The notes under the pieces are model-generated. The model saw only the letters and a program-made list of their open reading frames with translations, ran no database searches and was not told where the DNA came from. Shown piece after piece: positions 38,265 through 47,978 of a stretch of 64,000 bases of DNA. Position 1 is the stretch's first letter. Each line of letters begins with the position of its first letter. The DNA is from Candidatus Accumulibacter conexus (GTDB lineage Bacteria; Pseudomonadota; Gammaproteobacteria; Burkholderiales; Rhodocyclaceae). Location of the stretch: positions 144,182 through 208,181 of the forward strand of contig JAGFNJ010000002.1 of the NCBI GenBank assembly GCA_017592775.1, written 5' to 3'. The position numbers and the translations under genes are program-made.

Positions 38265-39824
38265 TCATTGCGCCACGGACAGCCCGTACTCGACTGCATC
38301 GACCAGCGCCTGCCACGACGCCTCGATGATGTTGGCGCTGGCGCCGACGGTACTCCATACCTTGTTGGCACTGCGGGTGTCGATCAGGACGCGGGTGATC
38401 GCCTGCGTACCGCCGCGACCATCGAGGATGCGCACCTTGTAATCGGCGAGGTGAAAGGCGGCGATCTCCGGGTAGTGCCCCATCAGCGCCTTGCGCAGGG
38501 CGATGTCGAGGGCGTTCACCGGGCCGTTGCCCTCGGCGGCGGTGTGCAGCACCTCGCCGTTCACCTTCACCTTGACCATCGCCTCGGCGAAGATGCCGCG
38601 ACCCTGGCGGTGCTCGACATTCACCAGGAAATCGACCAGTTCGAACGGCGGCGCGTAGTCCGGCTGCTGCCGCTTGAGCATCATGGCGACCGATGCCTCG
38701 GCGGCCTCGAAGGAGAAACCGCGTGCCTCGAGTTCCTTGACGTCGTTGAGCACCCCGACCAGGTCGTCGACACTGCCGACGTCGACACCGTGCTCCTCGG
38801 CCTTGCTGAGGATGTTGGCGCGCCCCGAAAGCGCCGAGACGACCACCCGCATGCGGTTGCCGACGCGCTCCGGGGCGACGTGCTGGTACGACTGCTCCGA
38901 GCGCCGCATCGCTGCCACGTGCACGCCGCCCTTGTGCGCGAAGGCACTCCGGCCGACGTACGGCAGGTGGTCGTTGGGCGTGATGTTGGCCACCTCGTCG
39001 ACGACGTGCGACAGCTCGTACAGCTTCTGCAGGCGGCCCTCCGGCAGGCAGCGGCGCCCCATCTTGAGTTCCAGGTTGGCCATCACCGAGCACAGGTTGG
39101 CGTTGCCGCAGCGTTCGCCGACGCCGTTGATCGTCCCCTGCACCTGCACCGCACCCTGCCGCACGGCGACCAGCGCGTTGATCACCGCGCAGTCGCCGTC
39201 GTTGTGGGTGTGGATGCCGAACGGGTGGCGGATCGAGTCCTTCAGTTCACGGATGGTGTTGTCGACCTCCCACGGCATGCTGCCGCCGTTGGTGTCGCAG
39301 AGGACTACGGTCTCGGCGCCACCGCGAATGGCGGCCTGCAGCGTGGCCACGGCATAGAGCGGATCGGCCCGGTAGCCGTCGAAGAAGTGCTCGGCGTCAT
39401 AGATGACGCGGCGGCCGGCAGCGCGCAGGTAGGCGACCGACTGCTCGATGATGCGCAGGTTGTCATCCAGGGTGGTGAGCAGGACGTCGGTGACGTGCAG
39501 CGTCCAGGTCTTGCCGAAGATCGTGCACACCTGGGTACGCGCATCGAGCAGCGCCTGGATGTTGGCATCCTCATCGGGGCCGCCCTTGACCCGGCAGGTG
39601 GAACCGAAGGCCGTGATCAGCGCCGTCTGCCACTCGATGTCGCGGGCGCGCTCGAAGAACTCGGCATCCTCGGGATTGGATCCGGGCCAGCCGCCTTCGA
39701 TGAAGGCGACGCCGAGATCGTCCAACCGCTGTGCGAGGCGGATCTTGCTGTGGCCGGAAAGGGAGAAACCCTCGCTCTGGGTTCCGTCGCGCAGGGTGGT
39801 GTCGTAGATCTGGACGGCTGGCAT
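38265..39824 (-). CDS. cimA: (R)-citramalate synthase
   Basis: 519 residues. N-terminal HMGL-like TIM barrel (YDTTLRDGTQSEGFSLSG, metal-binding GIHTHNDGDCAV, GVGERCGNANL) and a C-terminal LeuA-type dimer/regulatory domain (HTAAEGNGPVNALDIALRKA). The TQSEGFSLS signature separates citramalate synthase from LeuA. Condenses pyruvate and acetyl-CoA to citramalate for isoleucine synthesis without threonine. It starts 4 bases after leuD. Confidence 0.92.
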   Translation of the reverse strand: MPAVQIYDTTLRDGTQSEGFSLSGHSKIRLAQRLDDLGVAFIEGGWPGSNPEDAEFFERARDIEWQTALITAFGSTCRVKGGPDEDANIQALLDARTQVCTIFGKTWTLHVTDVLLTTLDDNLRIIEQSVAYLRAAGRRVIYDAEHFFDGYRADPLYAVATLQAAIRGGAETVVLCDTNGGSMPWEVDNTIRELKDSIRHPFGIHTHNDGDCAVINALVAVRQGAVQVQGTINGVGERCGNANLCSVMANLELKMGRRCLPEGRLQKLYELSHVVDEVANITPNDHLPYVGRSAFAHKGGVHVAAMRRSEQSYQHVAPERVGNRMRVVVSALSGRANILSKAEEHGVDVGSVDDLVGVLNDVKELEARGFSFEAAEASVAMMLKRQQPDYAPPFELVDFLVNVEHRQGRGIFAEAMVKVKVNGEVLHTAAEGNGPVNALDIALRKALMGHYPEIAAFHLADYKVRILDGRGGTQAITRVLIDTRSANKVWSTVGASANIIEASWQALVDAVEYGLSVAQ

Positions 39825-39828
39825 CGGT

Positions 39829-40410
39829 CTAGCTCCGGGCCTCGAAGGCGGCGATCTCGGTCTCGAAGCTCAGGATGTAACCCAGCTCGTCGACACCGTT
39901 GAGGAGACAGGTCTTGTTGAACGGGTCGATCGGAAAAGTCACCGATCCACCCGGGAAGGAAAGCGTCTGCGACGCCAGGTCGAGGCTCAACTCGACCTCC
40001 GGCCGCGCACGCAGCAGCGCCAGCAGCGCCTGCTGGGTCGCTGCATCGACGACGATCGGCAGCAGCCCGTTCTTCAGCGCATTGCTGCGGAAGATGTCGG
40101 CGAACGAGGTGCTGATGACGGCGCGAAAACCGAAGCCGGTCAGCGCCCACGGCGCGTGCTCGCGCGAAGAGCCGCAACCGAAGTTGTCGCCGGCGAGCAG
40201 GATGCGACAGCCCGCCGCCTGCGGCTGGTTGAGGACGAAATCGGGCTTCGGCGAGCCATCTCCCTGGTAGCGCCAGTCGGCGAAGAGGTTGTCGCCCATT
40301 CCCGCCTTGTCGGTCGCCTTCAGGAAACGGGCGGGGATGATCTGGTCGGTGTCGATGTCGTTGACCGGCAGCACGACGACGCGCGACGTCAGCGAAGTGA
40401 ACTGGGCCAT
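39829..40410 (-). CDS. leuD: 3-isopropylmalate dehydratase small subunit
   Basis: 193 residues. Aconitase C-terminal swivel domain with [14 protein letters not shown] and [13 protein letters not shown]. With LeuC it isomerises 2- to 3-isopropylmalate and, in the citramalate pathway, citramalate to methylmalate. The ATG at 40410 has AGGAG 9 bases upstream. It follows leuC with almost no gap. Confidence 0.96.
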   Translation of the reverse strand: MAQFTSLTSRVVVLPVNDIDTDQIIPARFLKATDKAGMGDNLFADWRYQGDGSPKPDFVLNQPQAAGCRILLAGDNFGCGSSREHAPWALTGFGFRAVISTSFADIFRSNALKNGLLPIVVDAATQQALLALLRARPEVELSLDLASQTLSFPGGSVTFPIDPFNKTCLLNGVDELGYILSFETEIAAFEARS

Positions 40411-40411
40411 C

Positions 40412-41821
40412 CTAGCGGTCTCCTGCGAAACGGCGCGGGTCGGCGACGACACCGGCGACGGCGCTGGCGGCGGCGGTCAGCGGCGAGGCGAGGAAGGTGC
40501 GGCCGCCCTGCCCCTGGCGACCTTCGAAATTGCGGTTGCTGGTGCTGACGGCGTACTGGCCGGGCTGCAACTGGTCGCCGTTCATGGCGATGCACATGCT
40601 GCACCCGGGTTCGCGCCATTCGGCGCCGGCCGCGCGGAACACCTCGTCGAGACCTTCGGCCTCGGCCTGCTGCTTGATCACCTGCGAACCCGGGACGACC
40701 AGCAGCCGGACGTTGCCGGCGACCTTGCGGCCGCGCAACAGCGACGCCGCCTCGCGCAGGTCGGAAATGCGCGAGTTGGTGCAACTGCCGATGAAGACGA
40801 CATCGACCTTCTGCCCAAGCACCGCCTGCCCGGGCTGCAGCCCCATGTAGCGCAGCGCCTTGTCGAGCGCCGACTTCTGGTTGGCGTCGGCGATGCTGGC
40901 AGGATCTGGGATGCGACCGCTGATGGCCATTCCCATGCCCGGGTTGGTACCGAAGGTGATCATCGGTTCGAGCGCCGAGGCATCCAGGCTGAGGTGATGA
41001 TCGTAGACCGCGTCCGCGTCACTGGCGAGGGTTCGCCAGCGGGCGACGGCCGCGTCCCACGCCGCCCCGCTCGGGGCGTGCGCGCGCCCGGCAAGGTAGT
41101 CGAAGGTGGTGTCGTCGGGAGCGATCATGCCGGCGCGCGCGCCGGCCTCGATCGACATGTTGCACACCGTCATCCGCTGTTCCATCGTCAGCCCGCGGAT
41201 GGCGGCGCCGGTATACTCGAAGACGTGGCCAGTGCCACCGCCGACGCCGATGCGCGCGATCAGCGCCAGGATCAGGTCCTTCGCCGAGACGCCGGCGGGC
41301 AGGCTGCCATCGACCCGTACCTCGCAGGTTCGCGGCCGTGTCTGCAGCAGGCACTGGCTGGCGAGGACATGCTCGACCTCGCTCGTGCCGATGCCGAAGG
41401 CCAGCGCGCCGAAGGCGCCGTGCGTCGCGGTGTGGCTGTCACCACAGACGATCGTCATGCCGGGCTGCGTCAGCCCGAGTTCCGGCCCGATGACATGGAC
41501 GATGCCGCGATGGGCACTGGCCATGCCATGCAGGGTGATGCCGAACTCGGCGGCATTGGTCTCCATCTGCCGGATCTGCGCCGCCGCCAGCGGGTCGGCG
41601 ATCGGCACGTGCAGCGGCGTCGTCGGAATCGAATGATCCATCGTCGCGACGGTCCGCTCGGGACGACGCACCTGCAGCCCGCGCTGGCGCAGGCCGCTGA
41701 AGGCCTGCGGCGAGGTCACCTCGTGCACGAGGTGCAGGTCGATGTACAGGATGGCCGGTGAATCGGGTCGTTCGGCAACGACGTGCGACTCCCAAACCTT
41801 TTCGAAGAGTGTTTTCGGCAT
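40412..41821 (-). CDS. leuC: 3-isopropylmalate dehydratase large subunit
   Basis: 469 residues, start [15 protein letters not shown]. Aconitase fold with [4Fe-4S] ligands in FIGSCTNSR and [10 protein letters not shown], and [14 protein letters not shown]. Forms the isomerase with LeuD. The frame is open further upstream (to 42028) but only this ATG gives the family N terminus. First gene of the leu/cim operon. Confidence 0.96.
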   Translation of the reverse strand: MPKTLFEKVWESHVVAERPDSPAILYIDLHLVHEVTSPQAFSGLRQRGLQVRRPERTVATMDHSIPTTPLHVPIADPLAAAQIRQMETNAAEFGITLHGMASAHRGIVHVIGPELGLTQPGMTIVCGDSHTATHGAFGALAFGIGTSEVEHVLASQCLLQTRPRTCEVRVDGSLPAGVSAKDLILALIARIGVGGGTGHVFEYTGAAIRGLTMEQRMTVCNMSIEAGARAGMIAPDDTTFDYLAGRAHAPSGAAWDAAVARWRTLASDADAVYDHHLSLDASALEPMITFGTNPGMGMAISGRIPDPASIADANQKSALDKALRYMGLQPGQAVLGQKVDVVFIGSCTNSRISDLREAASLLRGRKVAGNVRLLVVPGSQVIKQQAEAEGLDEVFRAAGAEWREPGCSMCIAMNGDQLQPGQYAVSTSNRNFEGRQGQGGRTFLASPLTAAASAVAGVVADPRRFAGDR

Positions 41822-42202
41822 GACCAGTCGGTGGCAGTGGGGTGAACCCTGATTCCCGGCAGGTTGCCGGAAATCATGGCGGGGGCGTCGACCGTCGTCT
41901 GGCTGGTCGCTGCTGCACCAGCGCGCGTGTCGGCGCGGATGCGGATTTTCCCATGCTTTGCCGATTGGCGATAGCCGGCAGTGCGGCGTCAACTGATTCG
42001 CTTCGCCCGCGCGTGCCGGAAGCGACACGGTGGGGCCTGCGCAAAAAATGTGGCGCGCCGTGCAGGACTGCCATGATGCCGGACGCCATGCCGGACGCCA
42101 TCATTGATGATCATGGGGCAGAGCATGCAGGCGTCCTTGCTCTCACGCTGCCAGGCTGCTAGGCTCTCAAGCACATAGGTGCTTGTGCGGCGAGGTGAAA
42201 AC
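41822..42202. other. Divergent intergenic region leuC / hydrolase with a 12-bp tandem repeat
   Basis: 380 bases with no supportable gene; must hold the leuC promoter and the promoter for the plus-strand hydrolase, neither of which I can place firmly. At 42078-42101 the unit GCCGGACGCCAT occurs twice in tandem, flanked by ATGAT and ATCAT, so the element is partly symmetrical. Confidence 0.5.
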
Positions 42203-42946
42203 ATGTCGAACGAGGACACTACCCGGGCACTGGACGCAGAGGGCAGCAGCGACGCCGGCGCCGGCAGTTGCCCGCGCCCAGGCGCGCAGCCGCCGCCGCG
42301 GCCGCCGGCGACGGTCATCCTGGTGCACGGTCTGTGGACGCCGTCGGTGGTCTGCAGCCTGCACGCCCACTGGCTGGCACAACGGGGCTACCGGACGCTG
42401 CGCTTCGGCTACCCGAGCGTGCGGCGGACGCTGGCGGAGAACGCCGAGAGCCTGCGCCGTTGCGTCGCTGCCACCGGCGCGAGCGACATCCACCTCGTCG
42501 GCCACAGCCTCGGCGGCCTGCTGATTCTCGAGATGCTGGGGCAGGCAGAGGCGCCGCGCGTGCAGCGGGTGGTGCTGCTCGGCACCCCCTGCCTGGGCAG
42601 CCACTGTGCGCAGCGGCTGGCGGCAGTGAAGGGAATGCCGGCCCTGCTCGGGCGATCGATCATGCAGTGGCTGGCGCGGCCGTCCGACGCGGCCGCACGG
42701 CGACCGACGACGGTCGCCGTCGGCGTCATCGCCGGCACGCGCAGCGTCGGCCTCGGCCGTATCGTGCCGGAGTTGCCGCAACCCAACGATGGCGTCGTGA
42801 CGCTGGCGGAAACGCGGCTGCCCAACGCCAGCGATTTCCTCGCGCTGCCACTGGCGCACTCGCAGCTGCTCGCGTCGCGATCGTGTGCGCTGCAGATCGC
42901 CTCCTTCCTCGACAGCGGTCGTTTCCAGCATGCGCCGGCGCCGTAG
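42203..42946 (+). CDS. Alpha/beta hydrolase, triacylglycerol lipase-like
   Basis: 247 residues. After a low-complexity N terminus (about 1-38) comes an alpha/beta hydrolase: VILVHGLW (oxyanion loop), nucleophile elbow GHSLGG near residue 100, and a likely catalytic Asp in PQPNDGVV and His in LPLAHSQLL. Probably an esterase or lipase; no secretion signal seen. The ATG has GAGGTG upstream. The end overlaps the next gene by 17 bases. Confidence 0.82.
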   Translation: MSNEDTTRALDAEGSSDAGAGSCPRPGAQPPPRPPATVILVHGLWTPSVVCSLHAHWLAQRGYRTLRFGYPSVRRTLAENAESLRRCVAATGASDIHLVGHSLGGLLILEMLGQAEAPRVQRVVLLGTPCLGSHCAQRLAAVKGMPALLGRSIMQWLARPSDAAARRPTTVAVGVIAGTRSVGLGRIVPELPQPNDGVVTLAETRLPNASDFLALPLAHSQLLASRSCALQIASFLDSGRFQHAPAP

Positions 42947-44084
42947 GGTTGCCCGGCTGCGGCGCGCAGCGGCCCTCCTGCTGACCGCCGGCCTGGCGGC
43001 CAGCCTCGCCGCCTGCAGCCAGATCGGCTACTACGGTCAGGCAGTCGGCGGCCACCTCGAGCTGATGCGGGCGAGGGTCCCGATCGACGAGCTGCTGCGC
43101 GCGCCGGCGACCGACCCCGACCTGCGGCACCGGCTGGCCGAGGCGCAGTCGATCCGCGACTTCGCCAGCCGCGAACTCGGACTGCCGGACAACGGCAGCT
43201 ACCGCGCCTACGCCGACCTCGGTCGCCCGTACGCCGTCTGGAACGTCTTCGCCGCGCCGGAACTGTCGCTGCAGGCGAAGGAGTGGTGCCTGCTGGTGGT
43301 CGGCTGCGTCAGCTATCGCGGCTACTACGACCGGCGCGCTGCCGAACGACTCGCCGCCGAGCTGCGCGACGAAGGATACGACACCTACGTCGGCAGCGTG
43401 CCGGCGTATTCGACCCTTGGCCATTTCGACGACCCGGTGCTCAACACCTTCCTTCGCCTGGGAACGCTGGCGGTCGCCCGCACGGTCTTTCACGAGCTGG
43501 CGCACCAGATCGCCTTCGTGCCGGGCGATACGCCGTTCAACGAGTCCTTCGCGACGGCGGTCGAGGAAGAGGGGCTGCGGCGCTGGCTGCGCACGCACGG
43601 CAGCAGCGAGCAGCGGGCCGCCGACAGCGCGCAGCGGCAACGGCGAGCCGCCCTGATGACGCTGCTGCAGAGCCATCGCGAGCGCTTCGCGGCGCTCTAT
43701 GCGAGCGCGCTGCCGCTCGCCGAGAAGCGCGCTGCCAAGGCTGCCCTGTTCGCCGCGCTGAGAAGCGATCGCACCGCCTTGCTGGCAGCATGGGGTGGCC
43801 ATGGCGGCGACGACCGCAGCGCTGCCGACGATCTGAACAACGCCAGGCTCGCCTCGCTCGCCCTCTACAGTGAGCTGGTACCGGCCTTCGAGCGGCTCCT
43901 CGCCAACCAGGATCACGACCTGCCGCGCTTCTATCGCGAGGTCGCCGGACTCGCCACGCTCGCCGCGCGTGACCGGCACGCCGCGCTGCGCGCGCTGCTG
44001 CCGCCGGCCGATGGCGGCAACGGGCGCGCCGGTGCGCTCGCCGGCGGCGACAGCGCAGACGAAAACAGTTTGCCAGTCCGTTAA
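42930..44084 (+). CDS. Lipoprotein aminopeptidase (COG4324-type, zinc metallopeptidase)
   Basis: 384 residues. Lipoprotein signal with lipobox LAAC, then a body with the zincin motif HELAHQ and downstream NESFATAVEEEG supplying the third ligand Glu. This pattern matches the predicted aminopeptidase family PF10023. Probably anchored to a membrane facing the periplasm. The start at 42930 lies inside the hydrolase gene, so translation is likely coupled. Substrate unknown. Confidence 0.82.
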   Translation: MRRRRRVARLRRAAALLLTAGLAASLAACSQIGYYGQAVGGHLELMRARVPIDELLRAPATDPDLRHRLAEAQSIRDFASRELGLPDNGSYRAYADLGRPYAVWNVFAAPELSLQAKEWCLLVVGCVSYRGYYDRRAAERLAAELRDEGYDTYVGSVPAYSTLGHFDDPVLNTFLRLGTLAVARTVFHELAHQIAFVPGDTPFNESFATAVEEEGLRRWLRTHGSSEQRAADSAQRQRRAALMTLLQSHRERFAALYASALPLAEKRAAKAALFAALRSDRTALLAAWGGHGGDDRSAADDLNNARLASLALYSELVPAFERLLANQDHDLPRFYREVAGLATLAARDRHAALRALLPPADGGNGRAGALAGGDSADENSLPVR

Positions 44085-44273
44085 GCATTCTTCTAAAATC
44101 TTCTTACATTTTCTTGCGCATGGCCCGGCGATTTTCCTGCCGGCAGTGCCACGTCAGGGAGGCTCGTGCCACGCATGCACATGACCCGGCCACGGCATGG
44201 TCTGCGGCATGCCGCGCAGCGCAGCCGATGCGGATGGCTGCAGCCGCAGTGACCGACACAGGGAGGAGTTCCC

Positions 44274-45323
44274 ATGCACATGGCAGACGCACTGATTTCG
44301 CCGCTCGTGGGCGGTGTGATGTGGGCGGCCACGGCCGGCATCACGGCCTACGGCGCGCGCCGGCTCAAGGCCGGCGGCGACGACCGCGTGGTGCCGCTGA
44401 TGGGGGTGCTCGGAGCCTTCATCTTCGCCGCGCAGATGATCAACTTCAGCATCCCGGGCACCGGTTCGAGCGGTCACCTCGGCGGCGGCATGATCCTCAG
44501 CATCCTGCTCGGTCCGTACGCCGCCTTCCTGGCGATGGCATCGGTGCTCACGGTACAGGCGCTGTTCTTCGCCGACGGCGGTCTTCTCGCGCTCGGCTGC
44601 AACATCTTCAATCTCGCCTTCCTGCCGTGCTTCGTCGCCTACCCGCTGATCTACCGCACGATCGTCGGCGCGCACGCGAGCGAGAAGCGCGTCCGCGCGG
44701 CGTCGATCCTCGCCGCGATCGTCGGCCTGCAACTCGGCGCGCTCGCGGTCGTTCTCGAAACCCTCTTCTCGGAGGTCTCGGAACTGCCGTTCAGCACCTT
44801 CCTGCTGCTGATGCTGCCGATCCATCTGGCGATCGGCATCGTCGAGGGGCTGCTGACGGCCGCCGTCGTCACTTTCGTCGGCAAGGCGCGTCCCGGCGCG
44901 TGGGCAGCGGCGCCTACCGTGGCGCCGCTGCCGGGCAGTGGCAGACTCCTGGCGCGCTGGCTGCTTCTGACGGCGATCACCGGCGGGCTCCTCTCCTGGT
45001 TCGCGTCGACCCGGCTGGACGGCCTCGAGTGGGCGATCTTCCACAGCAGCGGCAGGGAAGCGCTGTCGGCGCCGGCGACCGATGCCCATTCGCTGGCCGC
45101 CGCGCTGCAGGAAAGGACCGCCGTGCTGCCCGACTACAGCCTCCCGCCGGCGGCGGACCGCAGCGATGCCGGCGAGGTGGCCGCAACCGGCGGCGAGGAA
45201 GAGGAGCAGTGGCCCGACGTCAACCTGGCAACGTCCTTCTCCGGCTTGCTCGGCGCGACGCTCAGCATGCTTCTCGCCGGCCTGCTCGGCTTCATCCTGC
45301 TGCGCCTGCGGCAGCGCCACTAG
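44274..45323 (+). CDS. cbiM: Cobalt/nickel ECF transporter, CbiM-CbiN fusion
   Basis: 349 residues. The N terminus MHMADALISP provides the metal-binding His2 typical of CbiM/NikM. Six or more helices follow, with the conserved SSGHLGGGMILSILLGP. The C-terminal third has a CbiN/NikN-like periplasmic piece (STRLDGLEWAIFHSSG) and a final membrane helix. It is the substrate-binding S component. Cobalt or nickel cannot be decided. AGGGAGGAG precedes the ATG. No B12 or Ni/Co riboswitch was recognised in the 189-base leader. Confidence 0.9.
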   Translation: MHMADALISPLVGGVMWAATAGITAYGARRLKAGGDDRVVPLMGVLGAFIFAAQMINFSIPGTGSSGHLGGGMILSILLGPYAAFLAMASVLTVQALFFADGGLLALGCNIFNLAFLPCFVAYPLIYRTIVGAHASEKRVRAASILAAIVGLQLGALAVVLETLFSEVSELPFSTFLLLMLPIHLAIGIVEGLLTAAVVTFVGKARPGAWAAAPTVAPLPGSGRLLARWLLLTAITGGLLSWFASTRLDGLEWAIFHSSGREALSAPATDAHSLAAALQERTAVLPDYSLPPAADRSDAGEVAATGGEEEEQWPDVNLATSFSGLLGATLSMLLAGLLGFILLRLRQRH

Positions 45324-45412
45324 GCGGACGGCGATTCGCCCGACCGCGATCGCTGCGCCGCGCCGGCAGTTGCTGCCGGCAGCGGTCGTCGGCGCAGCGA
45401 GAAGCACCGACC

Positions 45413-46228
45413 ATGGCAAAGATCGAGTCGTCTTTTCTTGACCTGGACTACCTCGACAGCCTGGCGTACCGGGACTCGCCGATCCATCGCCTCGATCCAA
45501 GGATCAAGCTGATCACCACCCTGCTCTTCATCGTCTGCGTCGTCTCCTTCGGCAAGCACGAGCTGTCGGCGCTGCTGCCGTTCGCCATCTACCCGGTCGC
45601 ACTGCTGCTGCTGGCGAAGCTGCCACCGGGCTACATCCTGCGCAAGATCCTGCTGGTCGCGCCGTTCGCCCTGGGCATCGGCGTCTTCAATCCGCTTTTC
45701 GACCGCGCCACGCTGCTGCACATTGGCTCCCTCGAGATCTCCGGTGGCTGGATTTCCTTCGCTTCGCTCATGCTGCGCTTCGTCCTCACCGTCAGTGCCG
45801 CGCTGATCCTCGTCGCCTGCACCGGCTTCGATTCGCTCTGCCTGGCGCTCGCCAGACTCGGCGTGCCGAGCGTCTTCGTCGTCCAGTTGCTGCTGCTCTA
45901 CCGCTATCTCTTCGTGCTCACCGATGAGGCGGTGCGGCTGGCCCGAGCGCGCTCGCAGCGCTCCTTCGGTCGCCGCGGCATGGAGCTTCCGGTCATCGCC
46001 AGCCTGCTGGCGCAGCTGCTGTTGCGGACGCTCGATCGGGCGCAACGCGTCTACCTGGCGATGCAGTGCCGCGGCTTCGACGGCGAGCTGCGGCTGCTGC
46101 GCCCGCTGCGCATCGGCACGACCGATGTCGCCTTCCTGGTCGGCTGCACGACCGCCCTGCTCGGCCTGCGCTTCGCCGACCAGATACCAGCGCTCGGCAA
46201 CGCCATCGGCGGACTGCTGTCGTCGTGA
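45413..46228 (+). CDS. cbiQ: ECF transporter T component CbiQ
   Basis: 271 residues with about five to six helices. The two Ala-Arg-like cytoplasmic coupling motifs are visible near ARARSQRSFGRRG and YLAMQCRGFDGEL. The N terminus DSPIHRLDPRIKL is typical. It connects CbiM/N to the ATPase. The GTG of cbiO overlaps its stop. A GCCGGCAG/CTGCCGGC hairpin (45362-45380) lies in the gap before it. Confidence 0.92.
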   Translation: MAKIESSFLDLDYLDSLAYRDSPIHRLDPRIKLITTLLFIVCVVSFGKHELSALLPFAIYPVALLLLAKLPPGYILRKILLVAPFALGIGVFNPLFDRATLLHIGSLEISGGWISFASLMLRFVLTVSAALILVACTGFDSLCLALARLGVPSVFVVQLLLLYRYLFVLTDEAVRLARARSQRSFGRRGMELPVIASLLAQLLLRTLDRAQRVYLAMQCRGFDGELRLLRPLRIGTTDVAFLVGCTTALLGLRFADQIPALGNAIGGLLSS

Positions 46229-47002
46229 CGCACCCGCTCGTCGCCGTCAGCGATCTGCGGCACGCCTACGCCGACGGCAACGTGGCGCTGCGCGGCATCT
46301 CGTTCGCGGTCGGCGACGGCGAGCGACTGGCACTCGTCGGTGCCAACGGCGCCGGCAAGTCGACCACCCTGCTGCACCTCGCCGGCTGCCTGCTGCCGCA
46401 GGCGGGCAGCGTGCGCATCGGCGATCTCCCCCTGTGCCGCGAGAACCTGCCGCAAGTGCGCCGCAACGTCGGCCTGCTCTTCCAGAACCCCGACGACCAG
46501 CTCTTCATGCCACGGGTCTTCGACGACGTCGCCTTCGGCCCGGTGAACCTCGGGCTACCGGCAGACGAAGTGGCAGCGCGGGTCATGGCGGCACTCGCTG
46601 TCGTTGGTGCGACCCCATCTGGCGCAACGCCCGCCGCACCGGCTGTCCGGCGGCGAGAAGCGCGCCGTCGCCATCGCCTCGGTGCTCTCGATGTCGCCCA
46701 CCGTACTGCTCATGGATGAACCAACCGCCAGTCTCGATCCCGTTTCGCGGCGGCAACTCATCGAGCTTCTGCAGGGCTTCGGGCAGACCCTCATCATCGC
46801 CACGCACGATCTCGACATGGTTCTCGATCTCTGCCCGCGGACGCTGGTACTCGGCGAAGGAACGATCATCGCCGATGGTGCCAGCGCAGTGATCCTGCAG
46901 GATGCGGCTCTGCTGGCGGCGGCTCGTCTCGAAAAGCCGCTGCGCTTGCAGGCTTGCCCGGTGTGCAGCCGACGATCGCCATCGAACGGACGATCGCCGT
47001 GA
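46225..47002 (+). pseudogene. cbiO: ECF transporter ATPase CbiO, frameshifted
   Basis: The first frame carries Walker A GANGAGKST and the Q-loop FQNPDDQLF up to VVGAT. The signature LSGGEKRAVAIA, Walker B VLLMDEPTASLD and the H-loop ATHD are in another frame. Removing one C from the CCCC at 46613-46616 restores GATHLAQRPPHRLSGGEKR and a 258-residue CbiO. So this is either a real inactivating insertion or a sequence error. Starts at GTG 46225, coupled to cbiQ. Confidence 0.88.
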
Positions 47003-47084
47003 CCGTGTTCCGATCGCTTGCGAGGACTGGCAAGGACGACGGGAAAGCGGCCGGTTGTCATCGGCAGTCGCATCAGCATCGGCA

Positions 47085-47495
47085 TCAGCCGAGCAGGGTG
47101 ACGCCGAGCGCAACGGCAGCGGCGCGCAACTCCTGATCAAATGTTGCCAAGGGCAGGCCGCGACGCTGCGCCAGTTCGAGGTAGGCGGCGTCGTAGACGG
47201 TGAGTCGAAACCTTGCTGCCAGTTGGCAAGTGGCCACCCACGCCTGGCTGGCCGTCTCGTCGTCGATGATCACCGGAAGGTCGCCCAGGAATCCAGCGAG
47301 CCGTTGCCGACGTTCAGCGTTGATCCGACTGCGGCGCTCGGCCATAGCCAGCGCATTGAGAACTTCCAGCGGCCACAGCGCCGGGGCGGCAGCGCCCGCT
47401 TCGACCACGCGCTCAAGCAAGGCGTCCGCGGCGTCAGTGCGCTCGTCATCGAAACACCAGGCCAAGCTGACCGAACTGTCCAGAACGAAACTCAT
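47085..47495 (-). CDS. vapC: VapC-type PIN-domain toxin
   Basis: 136 residues, a PIN domain from end to end. The four acidic active-site residues are visible: Asp6 (VLDSSV), Glu in PLEVLNAL, Asp in YDAAYLELA, and Asp in TFDQEL. VapC toxins are ribonucleases that cut tRNA or rRNA. It overlaps the antitoxin gene by four bases (ATGA). Confidence 0.9.
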   Translation of the reverse strand: MSFVLDSSVSLAWCFDDERTDAADALLERVVEAGAAAPALWPLEVLNALAMAERRSRINAERRQRLAGFLGDLPVIIDDETASQAWVATCQLAARFRLTVYDAAYLELAQRRGLPLATFDQELRAAAVALGVTLLG

Positions 47496-47734
47496 GGGCG
47501 GCCCTCATTGACCAGATCCTTGATCTTGAGGTCACCGAGCGTGACGCCGCGCCGGGCCTCGATGATCCCGTCCGCTGCCCGACGCGCCTTGGCGCGATCG
47601 AAGCCAGGTTCCGCGGGCACGAGCCGTGCCACGGCCTTGCCGCGCCTGGTGATAAGGACTTCCTCACCGCTCTCGACCCAGTCGAGCAACGTGCCGAGCT
47701 TGTTCTTGGCCTCGAAGGCTCCGATCTCACGCAT
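47492..47734 (-). CDS. vapB: Phd/YefM-type antitoxin of the VapC pair
   Basis: 80 residues. N-terminal Phd/YefM fold (EIGAFEAKNKLGTLLDWVESGEE, shown in part as FEAKNKLGTLLDWV, then VLITRRGKAVARLVP) binds DNA; the C-terminal tail should wrap and inhibit the PIN toxin. Located upstream of the toxin, as is usual, so it can autoregulate the operon. The 243 bases between it and the next gene hold nothing else I recognise. Confidence 0.88.
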   Translation of the reverse strand: MREIGAFEAKNKLGTLLDWVESGEEVLITRRGKAVARLVPAEPGFDRAKARRAADGIIEARRGVTLGDLKIKDLVNEGRP

Positions 47735-47978
47735 GACGCTTGCTCCATCGAACGAGCTGGATGACCGTCCAGCTTATAGCACGGATGCCTGGCGATCAAG
47801 GATGAAGATGGGGAGTACGTTGCCGGTGACGACCGATGCCATCCTTGGCAACCTGCCCGAAGGAAGGCATGCAGCGCAGTCGCTACACCTGCCGGCGAAA
47901 ATGCGCTACCGTTCAGGACTTTCGCGGCGGCCGGGCGGACGGGCAGCCGGACCGGTCGCCCGGTCAGACCGACAGGAA

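Noticed and set aside
44085-44273. Possible cobalamin or Ni/Co riboswitch before cbiM
   Set aside because: No B12-box-like GCCACTG context or other conserved core was found; only scattered GTGCCACG copies.
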